From assembly GCF_022835695.1 (NCBI RefSeq), contig NZ_BQUV01000015.1:1-53194 (forward strand): a stretch of 53,194 nucleotides of DNA, read 5' to 3'. Each line of letters starts with the position of its first letter. Positions within the stretch are counted from its first letter, which is position 1. The translations under genes and the position numbers were made by a program. A model generated the notes under the pieces. It saw only the letters and a program-made list of their open reading frames with translations. It was not told the origin of the DNA and made no database searches. This DNA is from Bradyrhizobium sp. Ce-3. GTDB taxonomy: Bacteria > Pseudomonadota > Alphaproteobacteria > Rhizobiales > Xanthobacteraceae. Of the stretch, positions 25,874 through 33,989 are shown one piece after another.

Positions 25874-27055
25874 TCAGGCCGCGATCAGGTCGTCGTCGTA
25901 AGGCAGCACCGCAATCGCGTCTTCCGCGGCGAGCTCCTCGCAGAACATCCGCGCATCCTCGCGGGCCGATTCCGTCGCAAAGCGGCGCAGCAGGATCAAC
26001 AGCGGCTCGGCGGCCGAATGGTCGGTCTCGCAATGGGTCAGCACGCGCTCGACCATGCGGCGATGCAGCCGCGCCGCGCCGTCGCCGCTGTCGACATAGC
26101 CGACTTCGTGGCTGGCCTCGAGCGCGACGCGGAACGCCGCGTAAGTGGATTCCGGCAGGCCGGCGCGCCGCAGCAGCGCCTGCAGGCCGTTGCCGCCGCG
26201 GTCGTTCAACAGCGCGGTGACGCGGCCACAGGGCAGCCCGGACAATTCGGCGAGCGCCGCCCCGAACAGATCGAGATTGCCTGACAGCAGCGCGCGCAGG
26301 ATCAGCCCGGCGGTCAATTGTCCGGTGGCGCGCAGATGCGTGATCAAATTCTGCATGTCGTCGCCGAAGGCGCGCGCGGCGATGTTCACCGTGGAGCGTT
26401 CCTTCGCCTCGCCGGCAATGCGGTCGGCGCGGTCGGCGCCGAGCCAGTTTCGCGCCACGACGAACTGCGCCAGCGTGTCGGAGAGCTTGGCGACCAGCGC
26501 CAGCCGCGTCGCGGACGGCAGGTCTTCCAGCGCCAGCATCGATTCCCGGATCGCCGCGAGGTGGCCGTGGCGCTCGACGATGCGATCCCAGGAGAACGGC
26601 GCGAGCCCGGCGTAGGGATTCTCGATCAGCTCCAGCGCTGCCGCCGCCGAGCCAACCTCGGCAATCGCCGCGGCGACCGAGGCCGGCAGATTGGCGCGGC
26701 GCGCGATCGCGCACTGCATCTCGTCGGAGCCGGTCGCGACGATGTCGACCAGGTCGGCATCGATCAAGAGCGGCGAATGCTCCAGCACCGGCAGCGCGAT
26801 CGCCGGCTGGTCGGCCGACAGCGCCTGCACGATCGTAGCCGGCGCCTCCGCGCTGTATGCGAACACCTCGGCCATCGCCTGCCGCACCAGCGGCGATGGG
26901 TCGTCGAGCAGCATCAGCAGCGCGCCCTCGGCTGCGATGCGGTCGTCCTCGGTGAGATCCGAAATGAGCCAGGCGCGGGCCAACGCCCGTGTCGCCTCTG
27001 CCCGCTCGCCTGCTGGAGCGGTCCTAATCCAACTAATGAACTGCCGAACGATCAT
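25874..27055 (-). CDS. DUF2336 protein
   Basis: This 393-aa cytoplasmic protein starts after AGGA. It is a helical-repeat protein matching DUF2336, a family largely confined to alphaproteobacteria. Repeated blocks appear as LLMLLDDPSPLVRQAMAEVF, IALPVLEHSPLLIDADLVDI and LVDIVATGSDEMQCAIARR, in HEAT-like style. There is no catalytic motif. Such proteins are linked to signalling or cell-cycle gene neighbourhoods, but the function is not established. Two one-mismatch CtrA-type boxes lie upstream (27128-27142 and 27162-27176). Confidence 0.85.
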   Translation of the reverse strand: MIVRQFISWIRTAPAGERAEATRALARAWLISDLTEDDRIAAEGALLMLLDDPSPLVRQAMAEVFAYSAEAPATIVQALSADQPAIALPVLEHSPLLIDADLVDIVATGSDEMQCAIARRANLPASVAAAIAEVGSAAAALELIENPYAGLAPFSWDRIVERHGHLAAIRESMLALEDLPSATRLALVAKLSDTLAQFVVARNWLGADRADRIAGEAKERSTVNIAARAFGDDMQNLITHLRATGQLTAGLILRALLSGNLDLFGAALAELSGLPCGRVTALLNDRGGNGLQALLRRAGLPESTYAAFRVALEASHEVGYVDSGDGAARLHRRMVERVLTHCETDHSAAEPLLILLRRFATESAREDARMFCEELAAEDAIAVLPYDDDLIAA

Positions 27056-27127
27056 GGTCCTGCCGGCTTACGCAACGAGACGGCATCGACATACGACGCC
27101 ACTACAAGGAAAAATAAACCATGACGC

Positions 27128-27176
27128 TTAACAAAGGGTTCACCATAAACGTTTGGGATTATTGACGTTTCGTTAA
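27128..27176 (-). promoter_or_regulatory. two near-match CtrA boxes upstream of the DUF2336 gene
   Basis: TTAA-CAAAGGG-TTCA (27128-27142) and TTGA-CGTTTCG-TTAA (27162-27176) each differ by one base from TTAA-N7-TTAA. Their starts are 34 nt apart. They lie 73-121 nt upstream of the ATG at 27055. Confidence 0.4.
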
Positions 27177-27218
27177 GACGGCCCGAGCGCGCCAAGGCCC
27201 GCGCGAAAACAGGCAGCG

Positions 27219-28223
27219 CTAGCTGTTGCTGTAGGTGCCGTTGGGATCGCTGAACAGATCGAGCCGTCCGGGGGCGCGGACCTTCGGCGTCGCCGACGCG
27301 GTCAGCGATGCGGAATTGCCCCACAATTCCTGCACCGCCGGCGAGATCGGCTCCGACCGATCGCCGCCCTGGTAGAGCGAGCGGAAGGACGGTGCCGGCT
27401 GTGCCGATGCGACAGCCGGGGTCGCACCAGCCGATGAGGCCGCACCGGCATTCGGGAAGGTCGAGAGATAGGACGCGGTATCCATGCTGACCGCTTGAGT
27501 CGGCGTCGCGCTGGCGATCGCATAAGGCGACATGGTGTCGCCGCCGGCCGCGGCAAAGGCGGTGCGCGTGTCCTTCGAATTCGCGGCCGCCGCGTAACGC
27601 GTCGTCAGCACCGAATAGACCTGGCTGACGCTGCGCGCGCTGCCCGACTTGTCGTAGAAGATCGACTGGTTCGCCGCCGCGGCTTTCGGAAACATCGCAG
27701 CCGCGTTGGCGCTCGGACTGTCCTCGGCACTCGAGATCAGCTTGCCGGCGCCGCCGACACCCATGAAGTGCGCCATGTAGAGCTCGGCATCGGTCGGACG
27801 ACGGCCGAGCGTGCCGGTGAGCTTGAAGCTGTTGGATTGCGTCAGCACCGCCGCCATCGACGACGCCGCATCGGGATCGTCGCGCAGCTTCATCACCGCG
27901 CTCCGCGCGGAGGGATCGCTGACCGAATAGCTGCCGTCGGAATTCTTGGTAATGGCGTCGGCATATTGGCCGTAGCCGAGTTGGCTTCCCGCCTCCTTGA
28001 CCGTGCCGAGCCAGGTCTGGTCGATGAACTGATAGAGCCCATGCGCCGAGGAGGTCGTGGCGCCGGCCTTCGGATTGAAGTTCGATTCCATCTTCGCGGT
28101 CGTGAGCAGATATTCGAAGCTGGTGCCGGTGGTCGCGGCCGCCTGCTTGATCGAACCGGCGACCTTCAGGCGCGAAGCATCGACACCTGCCGAAGCCGTC
28201 GCGTTGAAGAGGTCGACCGCCAT
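27219..28223 (-). CDS. lytic transglycosylase-like protein
   Basis: This 334-aa protein starts at the ATG at 28223; weaker TTG starts exist upstream. The N-terminal half has the lysozyme-like pattern FEYLLTTAKMESNFNPKAGA (Glu of KMESN is the likely catalytic acid) followed by SSAHGLYQFIDQTWLGTV and YMAHFMGVGGAGKLI. These are typical of SLT-type muramidases. The C-terminal half is Ala/Ser/Pro-rich. There is no clear signal peptide, so it may be exported by a non-Sec route or through a flagellar/type III-like path. A perfect CtrA box lies 68 nt upstream. Confidence 0.75.
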   Translation of the reverse strand: MAVDLFNATASAGVDASRLKVAGSIKQAAATTGTSFEYLLTTAKMESNFNPKAGATTSSAHGLYQFIDQTWLGTVKEAGSQLGYGQYADAITKNSDGSYSVSDPSARSAVMKLRDDPDAASSMAAVLTQSNSFKLTGTLGRRPTDAELYMAHFMGVGGAGKLISSAEDSPSANAAAMFPKAAAANQSIFYDKSGSARSVSQVYSVLTTRYAAAANSKDTRTAFAAAGGDTMSPYAIASATPTQAVSMDTASYLSTFPNAGAASSAGATPAVASAQPAPSFRSLYQGGDRSEPISPAVQELWGNSASLTASATPKVRAPGRLDLFSDPNGTYSNS

Positions 28224-28290
28224 CTGTCCGGGTGCCTTGCCGGGCGCCGGCAATCGGCACCCATGTCCCGTCAACCTGCCGTAATTATGG

Positions 28291-28305
28291 TTAACGGCAG
28301 GTTAA
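28291..28305 (-). promoter_or_regulatory. perfect CtrA-type box upstream of the transglycosylase gene
   Basis: TTAA-CGGCAGG-TTAA matches the full CtrA site TTAA-N7-TTAA. It lies 68 nt upstream of the ATG at 28223 and outside the neighbouring cytochrome gene. Confidence 0.6.
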
Positions 28306-28314
28306 TATCCCGGC

Positions 28315-29106
28315 TCAGGGCTGGGCCTCGTAGTAATGCGCGACCTGGTCGATCTCTTCAGGCGTCATCTGGCGGGCGATGTTGCGCATCTGCTGGCTGA
28401 TGTCGTTGCGCCGGGCTCCGGACGCAAAGGCCTCGAGCTGCGCCTTGATGTAGACCGCCGACTGGCCGCCGAGCCAGGGGCTTCCAGCCTTGTTGTCGAT
28501 ATCGCCGTGGCAGGAACCGCAGGGCGGGATGTTGCGCATCGGGGCGCCCGTCACCACGACTGCCGGCGCGGGACGCCGGGTATCCAGATTGTTGGAAGGC
28601 ACCCGCGGCAGATAGGCGTAATAGGCCGCCACGTCCTTCATGTCCTGGTCGCTCATGGCAGCTGCGAACGGGCTCATCACGACATTGACCCGCGCGCTGG
28701 TCTTGAAGTCGTTGAGCTCCTTGTACGTCACCGCGGCAAACTGCCCGGCGAGGTTCGGTGAATGGGCGTCGCTGACGCCCTGCGGTCCGTGGCAGATCGC
28801 GCAACGCTGCGCCAGCGTCGCGCCACGCCCGATCGAGACCTGATTGACCTTGGTCAGCATCTCCGACGTCATGACGACGTTGGAGGTCTTGAAATCCGGT
28901 TTGACGGCGGCTTCCTGCAGGGCGGCGCGCGGCACGCCGGCCGCGCTGCAGATCGCATCCCAGACACCGGCAAGCTTGAGGTTGGGTTGCGCCAGCGGCA
29001 ACCAGATCAGGCCCGCGATCGCCGACAGCACGGCGATGACAACCGTGATGCCGACGCTGGTGCGGAACCACGGATTACGCACCGAGAACAGCGGCTGATC
29101 GCTCAT
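28315..29106 (-). CDS. membrane-anchored diheme cytochrome c of the oxidase cluster
   Basis: This 263-aa protein has an N-terminal span (VGITVVIAVLSAIAGLIWLPLA) and two c-type heme sites, CAICH and CGSCH, each followed by a cytochrome c domain. Met ligands may be in VVMSPFAAAMS and RQMTPEE. It is the last gene of the oxidase cluster and its ATG overlaps the subunit I stop (ATGA). It probably passes electrons to subunit II. Being anchored, it would stay with the oxidase. Confidence 0.88.
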   Translation of the reverse strand: MSDQPLFSVRNPWFRTSVGITVVIAVLSAIAGLIWLPLAQPNLKLAGVWDAICSAAGVPRAALQEAAVKPDFKTSNVVMTSEMLTKVNQVSIGRGATLAQRCAICHGPQGVSDAHSPNLAGQFAAVTYKELNDFKTSARVNVVMSPFAAAMSDQDMKDVAAYYAYLPRVPSNNLDTRRPAPAVVVTGAPMRNIPPCGSCHGDIDNKAGSPWLGGQSAVYIKAQLEAFASGARRNDISQQMRNIARQMTPEEIDQVAHYYEAQP

Positions 29107-30728
29107 CGGCTTGCTCCGACATAGACCGCGGGCACGCTGGTCTCGTTCAGCGCCATCAGCTGTGCAATCGGGAAACCATAGTTCACCACGGTGAGGCCGA
29201 CCATCAACGCAAGCCAGAGGCCGAACGAGTTGAGCGCGACCGGAATCCGCGCCGGCATGTGCAGCGGCACCGCGAAGCGATACGCGCCCGCCTCGCCTCG
29301 CGCGCCGAACTGGCCGCGGATCAGCACCAGCAGGAACAGCAGGCCCGACAGCAGCAGGATGAAGCCACCGATCGCCGACATCGTGACCGACACGGCCTGC
29401 GGCGAGACCGCCGGGTTGGCATAGTCGTAGTATGCCATGCGGCGCGGCATGCCGAGAATACCGACATAGTGCCATGGGAAGGTGGTCACGATCATGCCGA
29501 CGAACCACAGCCAGAGCTGCGTGCGCATCAGGCCGAAACTGTCCAGCGCACGCCCGGTCAGATGCGGCCACAGATCATAGGCGATGGCAAAATACATGAT
29601 GACGATGGCGCCGCCGAAGATCAGGTGGAAATGGCCGGTGATCCACTGCGTGTTGTGCACGGTGGCGTCGAGCTGATAGCTCATGTTGATCAGGCCGCCG
29701 GCGCCGCCGAAGCCGAGCATGACCAGTGAGAGCGCCGTCGCCAGCATGATCGGATTGGACCATGGCAGGGCGCCGATCCAGCCGAATGCGCCGCGGCCAC
29801 CGCGCAGGCGGCTCGCGATCTCGGCGGATGCGCAGATCGTGAACACCGTGAGCAGCGTCGGCAGCGCGACGAGACCGGTGAACACCGAGTGCATGAACTT
29901 GAATCCGGCACCGACCTGCGGATCGGCAAACAGGTGATGCACGCCGATCGGCATCGCCACCACGACGAACAGGATGAACGAAATCCGCGCCATCGCGTCG
30001 CTAAACAGCCGGCCGCCGATCGCCCGCGGGAAGATCGTGTAATAGGCGATGTAGGTCGGGATCAGCCAGAAATAGACGATGGCATGAAGTGTCCACGAGA
30101 AGAAGACGCGCGCCAGCCCCGCATCGATCGTCGACTTCAGCCCCAGCGCCACGGGCAGGATCTGGAACAGGATTTCCAACGCTGCGCCGACGGCGGTCCA
30201 GCCCCAGAGCAATGAGCCCGCGACATTGGCGTACATCGCAAGCGGCACCGGCTTGCCCGGGTTCTCGCGCTTCCAGATCACGAAATTGGTCACCATCAGC
30301 GCGACCCAGATCCATGAGCCGACCACGACCATGACGACGCCGATGTAATAGAAGGGATTGCCGACCATCGGCGGATAGAAGGTGTAGAGCACCGAGGCGA
30401 GCCCGAGCGACACCGGGATCATCGCAACGACCGCACCGACCGCGACGAGCAAGAAGCCGGCCCAGGCCCAGCGCCGCCCAATCAGTTCCTTCTCGAGTGA
30501 GGCTTCGGTGATCGCATAGCCGAAGCCCATCGCGATCAGCGTCGGGAACACGTAACCCATCGCCGAGCCATGCGCGGTGACCGAGCGATAGTAGAACTCC
30601 GGATTGAAATGCCAGGCATTCAACGGGCTGCGCACGAACATCTGCCAGGCACCGAGCACCAGCGCGACGCCGAACACGATGAAGGCGAGCCAGAAATGCG
30701 CCGCGATCAGCGGTCTGTTAGTCAACAC
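29103..30728 (-). CDS. B-family (ba3-like) heme-copper oxidase subunit I
   Basis: This 541-aa, multi-span protein starts at the GTG at 30728 after GGAGG. It aligns by eye with the Thermus ba3 enzyme. Helix VI has TLHAIVYFWLIPTY, where the Cu-B His and cross-linked Tyr are kept but Pro of HPIVY is replaced by Ala. MPIGVHHLFADP gives the Cu-B His pair. ITGHFHLIFGG gives the heme ligands. The low-spin heme His is in TAHGSAMGY. All O2-reduction residues are present, so it is an oxygen reductase and not a NO reductase. It overlaps subunit II by 11 nt. Confidence 0.9.
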   Translation of the reverse strand: MLTNRPLIAAHFWLAFIVFGVALVLGAWQMFVRSPLNAWHFNPEFYYRSVTAHGSAMGYVFPTLIAMGFGYAITEASLEKELIGRRWAWAGFLLVAVGAVVAMIPVSLGLASVLYTFYPPMVGNPFYYIGVVMVVVGSWIWVALMVTNFVIWKRENPGKPVPLAMYANVAGSLLWGWTAVGAALEILFQILPVALGLKSTIDAGLARVFFSWTLHAIVYFWLIPTYIAYYTIFPRAIGGRLFSDAMARISFILFVVVAMPIGVHHLFADPQVGAGFKFMHSVFTGLVALPTLLTVFTICASAEIASRLRGGRGAFGWIGALPWSNPIMLATALSLVMLGFGGAGGLINMSYQLDATVHNTQWITGHFHLIFGGAIVIMYFAIAYDLWPHLTGRALDSFGLMRTQLWLWFVGMIVTTFPWHYVGILGMPRRMAYYDYANPAVSPQAVSVTMSAIGGFILLLSGLLFLLVLIRGQFGARGEAGAYRFAVPLHMPARIPVALNSFGLWLALMVGLTVVNYGFPIAQLMALNETSVPAVYVGASR

Positions 30729-31281
30729 AGGTCAGCCTCCGCTTTGCTGCCGCCAGGTCGCGGAACGCGGCCTTGTCGATCACCTTGACCTTGCCCCACA
30801 TGCCCTGGTGACCGATGCCGCAGAATTCCTGGCATGGCATCACGTGATCGCCCGCCGCCTTGAAACGCACCGGCAGGTCGGTGACGTAGCCCGGCACCAG
30901 CATCGTGTTGACGTTGGTGCCCTCGATCAGGAAACCGTGGACGACATCGGCACTGGTGGCGCGGAAGGTGATCGGCATCTCCGCGGGCACTACGATGCAT
31001 TGCGGCGTGAAGGAATATTGCTGGCCGATCGCGCGCACGGTGACCGAGCCGTCGGCCTGCATTTCGCTGCCGAGATTGCTCTCGATGAATTCGCCGGACA
31101 GATGCAACGTCTTGGGATCGGCGGTTTCGACCCGGCCCTGCGGCATCGTCGCCTGATGGATGCCGATATACGCCGCCATCCCGACCAGCAGGCCGACAAT
31201 GATGATCGACAGCGTCGCCCAGCGCCGTTCGACCCGTGCGGCGACGGCCTCGCCGAGGCTATGGTCAGTCTCGCTCGCCAT
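30718..31281 (-). CDS. heme-copper oxidase subunit II (Cu-A type)
   Basis: This 187-aa protein has one membrane span (LSIIIVGLLVGMAAYIGIH) and a periplasmic Cu-A domain. The ligands are in VVHGFLIEG (His) and MPCQEFCGIGHQGMWG (Cys, Cys, His, Met), the complete set. It is short, as in ba3-like enzymes, which usually have one anchor helix. It accepts electrons from cytochrome c. It overlaps subunit I downstream and a 59-aa membrane peptide upstream. Confidence 0.9.
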   Translation of the reverse strand: MASETDHSLGEAVAARVERRWATLSIIIVGLLVGMAAYIGIHQATMPQGRVETADPKTLHLSGEFIESNLGSEMQADGSVTVRAIGQQYSFTPQCIVVPAEMPITFRATSADVVHGFLIEGTNVNTMLVPGYVTDLPVRFKAAGDHVMPCQEFCGIGHQGMWGKVKVIDKAAFRDLAAAKRRLTCVD

Positions 31282-31460
31282 CAGGGAGCGCTCCGCGGCA
31301 GGAAGACCAGCAGATAGAATGCAAACCACAACCCGATCACGATGGCCGTCGCAATGCCAGCCACCGCGACCGCACCGCCTGGACCAGCGCGGACGATGGT
31401 CTCGACATCATCGTCTTCCGAGCCCGATGCCGGCGGTTGCGGCGAAGACGAGTTGATCAT
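31281..31460 (-). CDS. 59-aa single-span protein of the oxidase cluster
   Basis: The ATG at 31460 follows AGAGGCG. The product has a polar, Asp-rich start (SGSEDDDVETIV) and one hydrophobic span (VAGIATAIVIGLWFAFYLLVFL). Its stop shares a base with the subunit II ATG, so it is translationally coupled. The position suggests a small accessory subunit of the oxidase, analogous to small helix subunits of ba3 enzymes. It is too short for homology by eye to be firm. Confidence 0.7.
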   Translation of the reverse strand: MINSSSPQPPASGSEDDDVETIVRAGPGGAVAVAGIATAIVIGLWFAFYLLVFLPRSAP

Positions 31461-31470
31461 GACCACGCCT

Positions 31471-32721
31471 CTAATTCAGTGTTGCTGCCCGCAGTTCGTT
31501 GGCCTGCCGCGCCGAGACCGGCTCGCCGCGATTGCCCCAGGCCGTTCGAATGTAGGTCACGACCGCCGCGACCTCGTCGTCCGACAGCTTCTGCGCGAAT
31601 GGCGGCATGCCGTAGGGCATCGGATTGCCCGACGTGCCCGGCGGATAGCCGCCATTGAGCACCATCCGGATCGGGTTCACCGCGGAGACCATCTGGATCG
31701 ACTGATTGCCGGCAAGCGGCGGATAATCCGGCGGCATGCCCTGCCCGGTCGCGCCATGACAGCTGGCGCAGTCGCGGTCATAGATCGATTTGCCAAGCGA
31801 CAGCAGCAGACTGCTCTCGGCCGACGGCAGCGCAGTCGACGCTTTTTCCGGGGGACCGCCCTGCGCCAGGCCCTTCAGGTAAACCGCCATCGCGCGCACA
31901 TCATCATCATTGAGATATTGCAGGCTGTTGTAGACGACCTCGGCCATCGGCCCGTACACGGCGCCCTTGGCGGACACGCCCTTGCGCAGATAGTCGACGA
32001 TCTCCTCGATCGTCCAGTCACCGAGCCCCGTCTCCTTGTTGGAGGTCAGCGACGGCGCGTACCAGTTCTGCATCGGGATCAAACCGCCCTCGAAGGCCTG
32101 CGACTGCCTGCTGCCGCCGAGCGCATTGATCGGGGTGTGACACATCCCGCAATGACCCAGCCCCTCGACCAGGTAGTTGCCTCTGTTCCACTCTGCCGAC
32201 TTCGTTGGATCAGGCTTGAACTCGCCTTCCCTGAAGAACAGCGTTCGCCAGCCGAGGATCAGCGAGCGGTTGTTGAACGGGAATGTCAGGTCGTGCGGCC
32301 TGTTGGGCTGCCTGACCGGCGGCACGGTGCGCAAATAGGCGTAGATCGCGTCGCTGTCCTCGCGCGTCACCTGGGTATAGGAGGCGAACGGCATCGCCGG
32401 ATAGACCAGGCCGCCGTCGGGGAAGCGGCCGTTGTGCATCATCTGGTAGAACTGATCCGAGGTCCACGTGCCGATCCCGGTCTGCGGGTCGGGCGTGATG
32501 TTCGACGTGTAGAGCGTGCCGAACGGCGTCTTCATCGCAAGGCCGCCGGCGAAGGTCTTGCCTTCGCGCGCAGTGTGGCAGGCGATGCAATCACCGGCGC
32601 GCGCCAGATACTCGCCCTTGGCAATGACGGCCGGGTCGGCCGCCTTCTGTTGCGCCAGCGTCGTGACGGGCGACAGTGCCAGCATCAGCCCGATAAGCAA
32701 TCCCGTTGAGGTTCGCGACAT
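31471..32721 (-). CDS. triheme cytochrome c
   Basis: This 416-aa protein starts at the ATG at 32721. A signal peptide (GLLIGLMLALSPVTTLAQQ) is followed by three heme sites: CIACH, CGMCH and CASCH. The layout resembles the cytochrome subunit of membrane alcohol/aldehyde dehydrogenases (three c-type domains, with TFAGGLAMKTPFGTLYTSNI in the first). Here it is next to the oxidase genes and no dehydrogenase is nearby. It may bring electrons to the oxidase or serve another donor. Confidence 0.88.
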   Translation of the reverse strand: MSRTSTGLLIGLMLALSPVTTLAQQKAADPAVIAKGEYLARAGDCIACHTAREGKTFAGGLAMKTPFGTLYTSNITPDPQTGIGTWTSDQFYQMMHNGRFPDGGLVYPAMPFASYTQVTREDSDAIYAYLRTVPPVRQPNRPHDLTFPFNNRSLILGWRTLFFREGEFKPDPTKSAEWNRGNYLVEGLGHCGMCHTPINALGGSRQSQAFEGGLIPMQNWYAPSLTSNKETGLGDWTIEEIVDYLRKGVSAKGAVYGPMAEVVYNSLQYLNDDDVRAMAVYLKGLAQGGPPEKASTALPSAESSLLLSLGKSIYDRDCASCHGATGQGMPPDYPPLAGNQSIQMVSAVNPIRMVLNGGYPPGTSGNPMPYGMPPFAQKLSDDEVAAVVTYIRTAWGNRGEPVSARQANELRAATLN

Positions 32722-32734
32722 CGGCACGATCCCT

Positions 32735-33445
32735 TCAGTGCGGTTCGCTGCCGCATTCGAGCGGCATCGGCAGGCTGCCGCGCGGCGCGAAGGACGGATC
32801 GGCCGGTGCCGGGCGCGATGACAGGTAGGCGGCAACGGCCTTGACGTCGTCCTCGGTCAGCAGGCTTGCGACGATCTGCATGCAATCGGGGGCGAACGCC
32901 GTGCGCGTGCCGTAGCGCCAGCCGCCGAGCTGGCCGCTGATATAGACGGCGCGCAGGCCAAGCAGACCGGGAATGCCGGGCTCCATGCCGCCCAATGTGG
33001 GACCATGACAGGCCGAGCACGGCGGAATGCCGTGCTGCGCGTCGCCGTTCTTCACGATCGCCTCGCCGCGCGCCAGGATCTCCTTGCTGTCGACCGGCGG
33101 GACCGGTGGCGGAAATTCCGGCCTGAGCGAGGCGAAATACTCGGCGATCTTCTTGAGGTAATCGTCGGTCTGAAACTCCAGCAGATAGTTCATCGGCGGA
33201 TATTTTCGCCGGCCATCCCTGAACGCGATCAGCTGGTTGTAGAGATAGCCGGCCGGCTTGCCGGCAAGACGGGGAAAATAGGCGTCGCTGGTGCCCTCGC
33301 CTTCAGCGCCGTGACAGGGTGCGCAGGCAAGCACGCGGGCGGCCATGGTGTCGGGGGCGCGCTCGGTCGTTTGTCCCTGGGCGGTGCCGATCGGTAGCGC
33401 AACGAGCGCCAAAAGCGCGGTCAGCGGGAAAAGACAATACGTCAC
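32735..33445 (-). CDS. diheme cytochrome c
   Basis: This 236-aa protein uses a GTG start at 33445. A signal peptide (LFPLTALLALVALPIGTAQG) is followed by two heme sites, CAPCH and CSACH, in two cytochrome c domains (PRLAGKPAGYLYNQL; LLGLRAVYISGQLGGWRYG). This resembles cytochrome c4-type diheme proteins. It is the first gene after the FNR/FixK-type box, and opens the oxidase cluster. It is likely a soluble periplasmic electron carrier for the oxidase. Confidence 0.88.
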   Translation of the reverse strand: MTYCLFPLTALLALVALPIGTAQGQTTERAPDTMAARVLACAPCHGAEGEGTSDAYFPRLAGKPAGYLYNQLIAFRDGRRKYPPMNYLLEFQTDDYLKKIAEYFASLRPEFPPPVPPVDSKEILARGEAIVKNGDAQHGIPPCSACHGPTLGGMEPGIPGLLGLRAVYISGQLGGWRYGTRTAFAPDCMQIVASLLTEDDVKAVAAYLSSRPAPADPSFAPRGSLPMPLECGSEPH

Positions 33446-33515
33446 CGTTTTGGCCCCCAGCGCGACGATGAGACCACATCGCGAAACCAGAGGCGCAGAA
33501 TTCGGCGCGTCGTCC

Positions 33516-33529
33516 TTGATTCAGATCAA
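33516..33529 (-). promoter_or_regulatory. FNR/FixK-type anaerobox
   Basis: TTGAT-TCAG-ATCAA is a perfect TTGAT-N4-ATCAA dyad. It lies 71-84 nt upstream of the diheme cytochrome c gene at 33445 and just after the hisI stop, so it faces the oxidase cluster. FixK/FNR/NnrR-type regulators bind this site. Confidence 0.75.
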
Positions 33530-33532
33530 TGT

Positions 33533-33961
33533 TCAGGTGCGGTAGACTGCCGCCGGGTCAAACAGACGGTCGGCATCGACAAAGGACAGCCTGACCTCGC
33601 CGCCCTCGCCCTTCACCGCGCGATAGAAGCAGGAGCGCCGTCCGGTGTGGCAGGCGGCGCCGATCTGCTCGACCTTGATCCACACCGCGTCCTGATCGCA
33701 ATCCATCCGGATCTCGACCACGCGCTGGGTCTGGCCCGAGCTCTCGCCCTTGCGCCACAGCGCATTGCGCGAGCGGCTGAAGTACCAGCCCTCGCCGGTC
33801 GCGATGGTCTTGCGCAGGGCTTCGTCGTTCATATGCGCGACCATCAGCACGTCACCGGTCGCGACATCGGTCGCGACGCAGGTCACAAGACCTGCCGCGT
33901 CGAACTTGGGCTGGAAGGCCAGCCCTTCTTCGCGGTTGTGGTCGTGGGTCGATGCGGACAC
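33533..33961 (-). CDS. hisI: phosphoribosyl-AMP cyclohydrolase
   Basis: This 142-aa enzyme carries out the third step of histidine synthesis. It uses a GTG start at 33961 after GAGG. Key motifs are [19 protein letters not shown], the metal-binding DCDQDA, and [11 protein letters not shown], with the Cys residues that bind Zn. No HisE domain is fused. It is followed downstream by the oxidase promoter. Upstream is folE, 28 nt away. Confidence 0.93.
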   Translation of the reverse strand: MSASTHDHNREEGLAFQPKFDAAGLVTCVATDVATGDVLMVAHMNDEALRKTIATGEGWYFSRSRNALWRKGESSGQTQRVVEIRMDCDQDAVWIKVEQIGAACHTGRRSCFYRAVKGEGGEVRLSFVDADRLFDPAAVYRT

Positions 33962-33989
33962 GGAAAACCTCGCTCAGGACAATGCGAGG

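Noticed and set aside
29103-30728. NO reductase identity for subunit I
   Set aside because: The Cu-B histidines, the cross-linked Tyr and the heme ligands are all present as in ba3-type O2 reductases.
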